From Plesiocystis pacifica SIR-1 (GTDB lineage: Bacteria > Myxococcota_A > Polyangia > Nannocystales > Nannocystaceae), in assembly GCF_000170895.1 (NCBI RefSeq), contig NZ_ABCS01000012.1, positions 86,492 through 150,491 on the forward strand: a stretch of DNA of 64,000 nt, in the 5' to 3' direction. Position numbers and translations under genes: made by a program. Under the pieces are notes generated by a model that saw only the letters and a list, made by a program, of their open reading frames with translations, was not told where the DNA came from and searched no databases. Positions 57,233-64,000 of this stretch are shown piece after piece. Every line of letters begins with the position of its first letter. Position 1 is the stretch's first letter.

Positions 57233-58237
57233 ATGCGCTGCGATTGGCTCCGCTCGTCCTCGTCCTCGTTGCTGACCGTCCTGGTGGCCGGGAGCCTCGC
57301 GCTCGGCGTGGCCTGCAAGGGCTCGGTCGAGGACCTGCCCGACGAGCCGCCGCCGGACGAGGACTGGATCAACGCCCTCGACGAGGACGGGGGGGCCGAA
57401 GCTGCCGAGCCGGTCGCGGCGGCCGAGCCCGCCGACACGGGGGCCGCGGTCGCAGCGGGCGAGACGGGCGAGCCCGAAGCTGCCGGGGAGACCGGCGGGG
57501 AGACCGGGGCCCTGGCCGCCGCCGAGGCCGGTGGAGAGACCGGCGGGGCGGCCGAGCCCGGAGCCGCGCCGGCGGAGCCTGCCGCCGTATCGAGCGCCAA
57601 GGGGACGCCCAAGGCCGCCGCGGGGGGCAGCGAGGCCGCGCCGGCCGAGAGCCCGAGCGAGGACGCGCCGGCGGAGCCCGAAGCCCCGGCTGCCGCGGAG
57701 GCGCCGGCCGAGCCCGCGCCGGCCGAGGTCGCGCCCGCGCCTGCGCCCGAGCCCGAAAAGCCCGCTCCGCCCCCGCCGATCACCATGGCGGACTACGCCG
57801 GCACCTACACCTATACGGGCGGCTCGGCTCAGAAGAAGAAGCTGGCCGAGGCCATCGAGGGCGCCGCCAATCAGGTCGCCGCGATCATCCGCGGCGTGGC
57901 CCGCAAGCGCCTGACCAAGACGCAGATCCTCGAGACCCCGATCACCATCAGCATCGCCGGCGACAAGGTCACCTTCAAGCTCGGGACCACCGGCGGCTCG
58001 TGGAGCGCGACCATCGACGGCCCGACCACGACGATGAAGTACAACGGGGACAAGTACAAGGTGAAGGTCCGCCAAAAGGACGGCAAGCTGATCACCACCT
58101 TCATGGCCCCGGACGCGACCAAGACCATCGTCTACGTGCTCAACGAGGACCGCAAGCGGATGACCGTCCACCACCGCCTGGTCGCCGATCAGCTCAAGAC
58201 GCCGATGACCTTCCGGCTCAGCTACAAGAAAAATTGA
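57233..58237 (+). CDS. lipoprotein with Ala/Glu-rich linker and beta-domain
   Basis: 334 residues from MRCDWLRSSS; an ATG 63 bases upstream is possible but overlaps a terminator-like T-run. The lipobox is LGVAC. About 150 residues of low-complexity Ala/Glu/Pro/Gly with GETG repeats follow. The C-terminal ~150 residues are a compact beta domain (YAGTYTYTGGSAQKKKLAEA, DKVTFKLGTTGGSWSATIDG, KYNGDKYKVKVRQKDGKLIT, MTVHHRLVADQLKTPMTFRL), lipocalin-like in strand pattern. A small-ligand binding role is a guess. Confidence 0.78.
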   Translation: MRCDWLRSSSSSLLTVLVAGSLALGVACKGSVEDLPDEPPPDEDWINALDEDGGAEAAEPVAAAEPADTGAAVAAGETGEPEAAGETGGETGALAAAEAGGETGGAAEPGAAPAEPAAVSSAKGTPKAAAGGSEAAPAESPSEDAPAEPEAPAAAEAPAEPAPAEVAPAPAPEPEKPAPPPPITMADYAGTYTYTGGSAQKKKLAEAIEGAANQVAAIIRGVARKRLTKTQILETPITISIAGDKVTFKLGTTGGSWSATIDGPTTTMKYNGDKYKVKVRQKDGKLITTFMAPDATKTIVYVLNEDRKRMTVHHRLVADQLKTPMTFRLSYKKN

Positions 58238-58238
58238 A

Positions 58239-58273
58239 CGAGAGCACCGCGGGGGGTCCCGCAGGTGCTCTCG
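58239..58273. terminator. bidirectional terminator-like hairpin
   Basis: CGAGAGCACC and GGTGCTCTCG pair over 10 bp, and GCGGG/CCCGC extend the stem inside to about 15 bp with one bulged A. On the minus strand TTCAATTTTTC follows. It lies between two convergent genes. Confidence 0.75.
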
Positions 58274-58304
58274 CGTGCGCGCCGAAGGGCGGAGGGGTTG
58301 AGGC

Positions 58305-58598
58305 TCAGACCGCGAAGGCCGGGGTCGCCACGGCGGGCGCTTCCCAGCTCGACAGGGCGCGGCGCACGGGCTCGTCGAGCTCCACGGGCACGATCTTGAG
58401 CATCTCGGCCGTCAGCACCTCGCGGTTGGGCTGGAACAGCGTCGTGATGTAGCGAAAGCCGTGACCCCCGAGCTCGATCTCGGGCTCGGTGTGCACGATG
58501 CGATCCTCGAGATCGAGCCACAGCGTGCGGTAGCCGTGATAAGTGGCGAGGTCGGTGACCAGTTCGGCGATGCGGGCCTCGAAGACGGCGAGCTGCAT
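58305..58598 (-). CDS. small hypothetical protein
   Basis: 97 residues, MQLAVFEARIAELVTDLATY. The sequence has mixed helix-strand character (GYRTLWLDLEDRIVHTEPEI, HGFRYITTLFQPNREVLTAE) and host codon bias. There is no signal or TM segment. Family not recognised. A terminator-like hairpin follows it on the minus strand, which supports a real gene. Confidence 0.6.
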   Translation of the reverse strand: MQLAVFEARIAELVTDLATYHGYRTLWLDLEDRIVHTEPEIELGGHGFRYITTLFQPNREVLTAEMLKIVPVELDEPVRRALSSWEAPAVATPAFAV

Positions 58599-58670
58599 GC
58601 GAGGACCCTGGCACGGTCTCGCGCGGGGTCCAAAAAAGTGGATCGAGGGCCAGAGCGGCCCCTCGCGGCG

Positions 58671-59447
58671 CTACTCGAGGCACTCGAAAGCGTCCGAGGT
58701 GCACTTGCTCTGCAGGCAGTGGTAGGCCCGCTCGAGGTTCTCGAGCTCCTCGTCCTCGCCGCTGATCGTCTCGCACAGATCGACGCAGCCCGAGTTGACG
58801 ACCTCGAGCTGCATGGGGTCGAGGTCGCCGGTGTTGGGCGGCGTGTTGAAGGCCATGCAGTGGTAGATCCACGAGCAGGCCTGGGTGCAGGTGATGGCGC
58901 CGTCGATCACCGCCCCGAGCTCCGGCATGGCCGCGGACTCGGCGAGGGCGGCCCACTCGCGGTCGGCACAGGCGATCAGCTCGGGGCAAGTCTCGGGGTT
59001 CGCCGCCTGGCCAGCTTGGGACTGGGCGTCGCCGCACGCCAGGAAGCGCTCGCGGGCCGGGTCGCTGTCCGGGGCCTTCTCGCACATGCCCAGGCACTGG
59101 AGCTCGAGCAAGGTCGCGTCGCGGGAGCTGACCTCGGCGTCGAGGCCGATGCACTCGCCGACCTGGCCGCACTGGCGCTCGCAGGGGCCGCTGGCCTCGA
59201 AGGCGACGTCGACCACGGGGACCGGCGCGGCGAGGGTGACCGCGACGGGGCCGGGGCGCTCGGGGGTGGTCGTTGCCGGCTTGTCGGCGAGTCGAGCCGT
59301 GCTGCCCTGGGCTGGGCCGCCGCCGTTCCGCGCCGTGCCGTCCGAGTCCTCGCCGCCCACCTCGACGCTCCCCTGCGTGCACGCGAGGCCGCAAGCGAGA
59401 AGCGCAGTGAGGCCGAGGGGGGGTCGCACGGCTCCAGGGTAGCGCAT
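58671..59447 (-). CDS. Cys-rich lipoprotein (paralogue 1)
   Basis: 258 residues. Signal peptide with CGLAC lipobox, then a Thr/Pro/Ala linker of ~60 residues. The mature domain has about twelve Cys in pairs (CERQCGQVGECIGL, LQCLGMCEKAPDSD, CPELIACADREW, CTQACSWIYHCM, SGCVDLCETISGED, YHCLQSKC). The order of Cys pairs and the LELxCLxxC string are shared with the protein encoded just upstream, so the two come from a duplication. Function unknown. Confidence 0.8.
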   Translation of the reverse strand: MRYPGAVRPPLGLTALLACGLACTQGSVEVGGEDSDGTARNGGGPAQGSTARLADKPATTTPERPGPVAVTLAAPVPVVDVAFEASGPCERQCGQVGECIGLDAEVSSRDATLLELQCLGMCEKAPDSDPARERFLACGDAQSQAGQAANPETCPELIACADREWAALAESAAMPELGAVIDGAITCTQACSWIYHCMAFNTPPNTGDLDPMQLEVVNSGCVDLCETISGEDEELENLERAYHCLQSKCTSDAFECLE

Positions 59448-59450
59448 CTA

Positions 59451-59478
59451 AGGGACTGTGAATGAATTCACAGTCCCT
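59451..59478. terminator. hairpin between the two Cys-rich lipoprotein genes
   Basis: AGGGACTGTGAAT (59451-59463) is answered by ATTCACAGTCCCT (59466-59478), with a realistic loop of four to six bases. On the plus strand TTCCATTTT follows. On the minus strand it lies just before the ATG of the downstream gene, so there it could act as a leader structure instead. Confidence 0.6.
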
Positions 59479-59484
59479 TTCCAT

Positions 59485-59536
59485 TTTAGCCGTCGTGGAC
59501 GACGCCACGCCCTCCCTGCCCCACGTCCACGACTCA
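59485..59536 (-). repeat. dispersed palindromic repeat, copy D
   Basis: Full-length copy on the minus strand: it starts with the TGA stop of the upstream lipoprotein gene (TGAGTCGTGGACGTGGGGCA), continues GGGAGGGCGTGGC, and ends GTCGTCCACGACGGCTAAA. As in copy A, the first three bases of the element are the stop codon of the gene. Confidence 0.8.
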
Positions 59537-60226
59537 GCGGTCGAAGTTCGACACGCAGCTCTCGACCGCGTCGCAGCCCTCGAGCTTGGCGCACTCGCCC
59601 ACGAGGCGCTGATCGTGGGGCTCGAGCAGCTCGCGGCACTTGTGCGCACACTGCTCGGCGCGCTCGGAGGTGCCGTCGTAGCAGATGTTGAAGCGGGTGC
59701 AGGCGGCCTTGCAGCCGTCGGACTCGCTGACGCCGCCGGCCGCGTCGGGGACCCCGGAGAAGCTCCACTTGGTCTCGACGCACTCGAGGTAGTCGGCGCA
59801 GGCCATGGCGGGCTCGTCGGGGCGCGCGAGGGTGTCCCCGCAGCCCTCGAAGCGGGCGGGCTGGATCACGCAGGTGCGCAGGCAGGCGAGCTCGAGCTGG
59901 GCCGCGTCGCGCTCGAGCCTTCGGGGGGAGAGGTCTCGATCGGCGCCGACGATCAGGCAGGCGTGGACCTGGGCGCACACGCCCTCGCAGGGGCTGAGCT
60001 CGCCCTTGTCGAGCCAGCTGAGGGCTTCGGGGTCGGGCTCGGGGGGCGCGGGCTCGGGGGTCGACGCGAGGGGCTCGGCGTCGGTCGGCTCGGGCTCGGG
60101 GGTCGCGGGCTCCGAGCCGCTGTCGGGGTCCGGATCTCGAGTGTCGGGTTTCGGGTTGCACGCGCCCAGCAGCAGCAGGGCGAGGCCGAGACCGCAGCCG
60201 AGACTGAGGTGGCGACTCGAGCTCAC
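59534..60226 (-). CDS. Cys-rich lipoprotein (paralogue 2)
   Basis: 230 residues, GTG start overlapping the zincin gene's stop (GTGA). Lipobox LLGAC, Pro/Glu-rich linker, then Cys pairs in the same order as in its neighbour (CEGVCAQVHACLIV, LELACLRTCVIQ, CADYLECVETKW, CKAACTRFNICYDG, CAHKCRELL, CDAVESCVSNFDR). It is probably surface- or periplasm-exposed. Function unknown. Its stop is the start of repeat copy D. Confidence 0.82.
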   Translation of the reverse strand: MSSSRHLSLGCGLGLALLLLGACNPKPDTRDPDPDSGSEPATPEPEPTDAEPLASTPEPAPPEPDPEALSWLDKGELSPCEGVCAQVHACLIVGADRDLSPRRLERDAAQLELACLRTCVIQPARFEGCGDTLARPDEPAMACADYLECVETKWSFSGVPDAAGGVSESDGCKAACTRFNICYDGTSERAEQCAHKCRELLEPHDQRLVGECAKLEGCDAVESCVSNFDR

Positions 60227-60963
60227 GCCAGCCCCAGGGCCTCGACGCCGTCCTCGTCGAGGCCAAAGAAGTGGCCGATCTCGTGCAGCAAGGTGATCTC
60301 GATCTCCTCGGCGAGCAGCTCGGGCTCTGGAAAGTCCGCGAGCAGGTTGGCCGTGAACAACACGATGCGCGTGGGCGCGGTCAGCTGGAACTCCGTGGTC
60401 TGCTGCCCGTGCTCGAGGCCCTCGAACAGCCCGAGGGCGCGGGGGTCGAAGCCGGCGCGCACGATGTCCTCGTGGGGTCGCTCCTCGAGCACCACGGGCA
60501 CGTTGTCGAGCTCTCGGAGGAAGCGCTCGGGCAGCTCACGGAGGACCTCCTCGGCGGTCGCGGTGATGAAGGCCAGGGCCTCCTCGCGCGCGCTCGCGTC
60601 GAGGGGCGCGGCGAGGTCTTGGGCGGCGTCGAGCTTCAGGACCTCGAGGAAGTGGGCGATCATCCCGGGCTGGTCCCCGAGCTCGCCGCAGGCCAGGGCG
60701 CGGGCGTGGTGGGCGTCCGCGTGCTCGGGGTGGTCGCGGAGCAGGGCGTCGAGGGGCCCCAGAGCGGCCGCGGGCCCCTCGGCGTTCCAGCGCTCGGCGG
60801 CGCGCTCGTAGCGGATGTCGGGGTCGTCCTCGCCCAGGCGCTCGGTCAGCTGGGCGAGCAGGCGGCGGGCCGCCTCGGCGTCGGCGAAGTTCAGGGCCTC
60901 GCGGTACTGGGCCCACAGCTCGTGGAGCTCGTCGTCGAGGTCGGTGCGCGGTCGCGTGCTCAC
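60223..60963 (-). CDS. zincin-like metallopeptidase family protein
   Basis: 246 residues, GTG start. The N-terminal ~120 residues form a TPR-like helical part (ELHELWAQYREALNFADAEA, HHARALACGELGDQPGMIAH). The C-terminal ~110 residues match the minimal zincin family (DUF1025/MMP): LDNVPVVLEERPHED, TEFQLTAPTRIVLF and the metal site LLHEIGHFFGLDEDGVEALG (HExGHxxGLxxD). No signal, so cytoplasmic. Protease activity of the family is not well proved. It sits in a chain of GTGA overlaps with both neighbours. Confidence 0.88.
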   Translation of the reverse strand: MSTRPRTDLDDELHELWAQYREALNFADAEAARRLLAQLTERLGEDDPDIRYERAAERWNAEGPAAALGPLDALLRDHPEHADAHHARALACGELGDQPGMIAHFLEVLKLDAAQDLAAPLDASAREEALAFITATAEEVLRELPERFLRELDNVPVVLEERPHEDIVRAGFDPRALGLFEGLEHGQQTTEFQLTAPTRIVLFTANLLADFPEPELLAEEIEITLLHEIGHFFGLDEDGVEALGLA

Positions 60964-62099
60964 GCCGGGGAGTCTACCGTCGCGTCGATGGCCGCGGCCA
61001 TGCGCCGAGCCGCCTCGAGCATGCGCGGGCCGGGGCGCCCGGAGAAGCGCTCGTCGAGGCGGTGGACCGCGCCCCCCTGGGCCGCCGGGAGGTCTTCGAG
61101 GCCGGGGCGCTCGATCAGCCGGCGGGGGTCGAGCTTGTCCTCGGCGACGCCGCACCACGACACGAAGCAGACCTCGGGGGCGGCCGCGACGAGCTCCTCG
61201 GTCGAGATCTCGAGGCTCGAGCCGGGGCGCTCGCCGAACACGTTGACCCCCCCGGCCAGGCGGATGAGCTCGTTGCTGTAGCAGGCCGCGCCCGGGGTGA
61301 ACATCGGCCGGGGCCACCACTCGAGGTAGACCCGGGCCGGTCGGGGGCGGCGGGCCGCGGCAGTCTCGAGGGCGCCGATCTGCCCGCGCATGTCGGCGAC
61401 CACCGCCCGCGCGCGGGTCAGGGCCGCGTCGTCCAGGGCCGCGCCCAGGCGCTCGATGCCGGCGAGCACATCGTCGAGGCCCCGGGGCGCGAGCACGACC
61501 TGGGCGATGCCCCGGGCGCGCAGGCCCGTCACCACGCGCTCCATGCCCGGCACGGACAGGGAGCTGACGGCGAGCAGCGGTCGCTCGAGCTCCCCGGCGA
61601 TGGCGGCGACGCGGTCGAGGTCGGGGCCCAGGTCGGGCCCGAGGCGCTCGCGCTCCTCGACCTCGGGGGGAAAGTCCGAGCTGTCCTCGCACGCGACCAC
61701 GCGCCCGAACACCTCCAGGGCCCACAGCGCCTCGGCGTTCGAGGGGCACAGGGAGACCAGCGCGTGCTCGGGGTGGCGGGCGTCGAGGGCGACGCCGAGC
61801 TCGGCGGGGTGGATGGCTCCCTCGACGAGGCGCTCGCCGGTGTCCGTGCGCAGGTCGATGGTCCGCGCGCCCCGGGCGATGAGCCAGCACGACACCGCGT
61901 GGATCAGGTCGGGGTCTTTGGCCCCCCGGGTGTCGACGACTTGCCGCGTGAGTCCGCACGCCGCCCAACCCTGGCTGTGGTCCCCAAAGCGCAGCTCGAA
62001 TCGCTCGGCCCTCGGGCCCAGATCCGCGTCCGCGTCCAGGGTGTCCACGCGCACGGCCTGGTGCGCTCGCGTCTCCCACTGGTGGCTGGGTTTGATCAC
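60960..62099 (-). CDS. BtuF-like cobalamin-binding-type protein with extra N-terminal domain
   Basis: 379 residues from the GTG at 62099 (MIKPSHQWETR); an ATG 16 codons upstream is open. Residues ~95-379 follow the class III substrate-binding fold: VSLCPSNAEALWALE, GPDLDRVAAIAGELERPLLA, LAPRGLDDVLAGIERLGAAL, VYLEWWPRPMFTPG, ELIRLAGGVNVFGERPGSSL, EVCFVSWCGV. The N-terminal ~90 residues (VVDTRGAKDPDLIHAVSCWL, IARGARTIDLRTDTGE) are additional. No signal peptide is seen, unlike periplasmic BtuF, so it may act in the cytoplasm. Divergent from metG. Confidence 0.82.
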   Translation of the reverse strand: MIKPSHQWETRAHQAVRVDTLDADADLGPRAERFELRFGDHSQGWAACGLTRQVVDTRGAKDPDLIHAVSCWLIARGARTIDLRTDTGERLVEGAIHPAELGVALDARHPEHALVSLCPSNAEALWALEVFGRVVACEDSSDFPPEVEERERLGPDLGPDLDRVAAIAGELERPLLAVSSLSVPGMERVVTGLRARGIAQVVLAPRGLDDVLAGIERLGAALDDAALTRARAVVADMRGQIGALETAAARRPRPARVYLEWWPRPMFTPGAACYSNELIRLAGGVNVFGERPGSSLEISTEELVAAAPEVCFVSWCGVAEDKLDPRRLIERPGLEDLPAAQGGAVHRLDERFSGRPGPRMLEAARRMAAAIDATVDSPA

Positions 62100-62198
62100 G
62101 GTGGCAGTGTAGCGGCAAGCCCAAAGTAGCGGCCATCCGCTGGCCATCCCCGCCCTCGCGTGGCCCCCGCTAGCCCGAACTGCTACAACCCGTCACCC

Positions 62199-64000
<1,802 letters not shown>

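Overview
The window is about 70 % G+C, except for two short A+T-richer islands. It looks like the chromosome of a myxobacterium, most likely of the Nannocystis/Plesiocystis type. The evidence is an AgmX/PglI-type tail protein, TPR lipoproteins and ExbB/ExbD pairs as in the Agl-Glt gliding machinery, many lipoproteins with Asp/Glu/Thr-rich linkers, Cys-rich Myxococcus-type repeats, FG-GAP propeller lipoproteins, and dense codon-biased genes with ATGA/GTGA overlaps. Taxonomy is an inference; no rRNA or tRNA gene was seen.

Layout. 1-7.2 kb: the end of a secreted Cys-rich/P-domain protein, two small membrane proteins separated by dispersed repeats, a pilin-like lipoprotein, a class V aminotransferase and a lytic transglycosylase. 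7.4-9.8 kb: rplU-rpmA-obg, with an unusual acidic insertion in Obg. 10-23.5 kb: an Agl-Glt-like trans-envelope motor locus. It has a coiled-coil periplasmic protein, three TPR proteins in one overlapping operon, a small exported protein, ExbB, two ExbD proteins (one without the usual membrane Asp) and a multi-TM AgmX/PglI tail protein. 23.6-26.5 kb: an exported protein and a beta-barrel/short Wza-like lipoprotein pair for polysaccharide export. 26.6-32.3 kb: a lid-less Hsp70, hisB, a J-domain protein, a PEGA protein, mltG and ruvX. 32.5-40.1 kb: a di-heme/propeller protein, a propeller lipoprotein and other envelope proteins.

40.1-53.4 kb is the accessory zone. A three-gene A+T-rich island (40.5-44.6 kb) encodes a GTPase-propeller protein, a kinase-like protein and a coiled-coil protein of unknown family, behind an apparently leaderless promoter. 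Next come host-type genes: a patatin/cPLA2-like phospholipase, an FG-GAP lipoprotein, a phytochelatin-synthase-like protein and a membrane-anchored dual-specificity phosphatase. A second A+T-rich island (50.4-52.7 kb) holds a stand-alone reverse transcriptase with structured DNA upstream; it appears to have replaced the 3' end of a lipoprotein gene.

53.5-57.2 kb is a redox-stress group: DUF3501, an HdrD-like Fe-S protein, rubrerythrin and a divergent peroxiredoxin, followed by tandem repeats. 57.2-64 kb carries lipoproteins, a zincin, a cobalamin-binding-like protein and metG, which runs off the end. The most notable items are the GTPase/kinase island, the reverse-transcriptase island, the degenerate ExbD in the motor, the Obg insertion, and a dispersed palindromic repeat that sits on stop codons.
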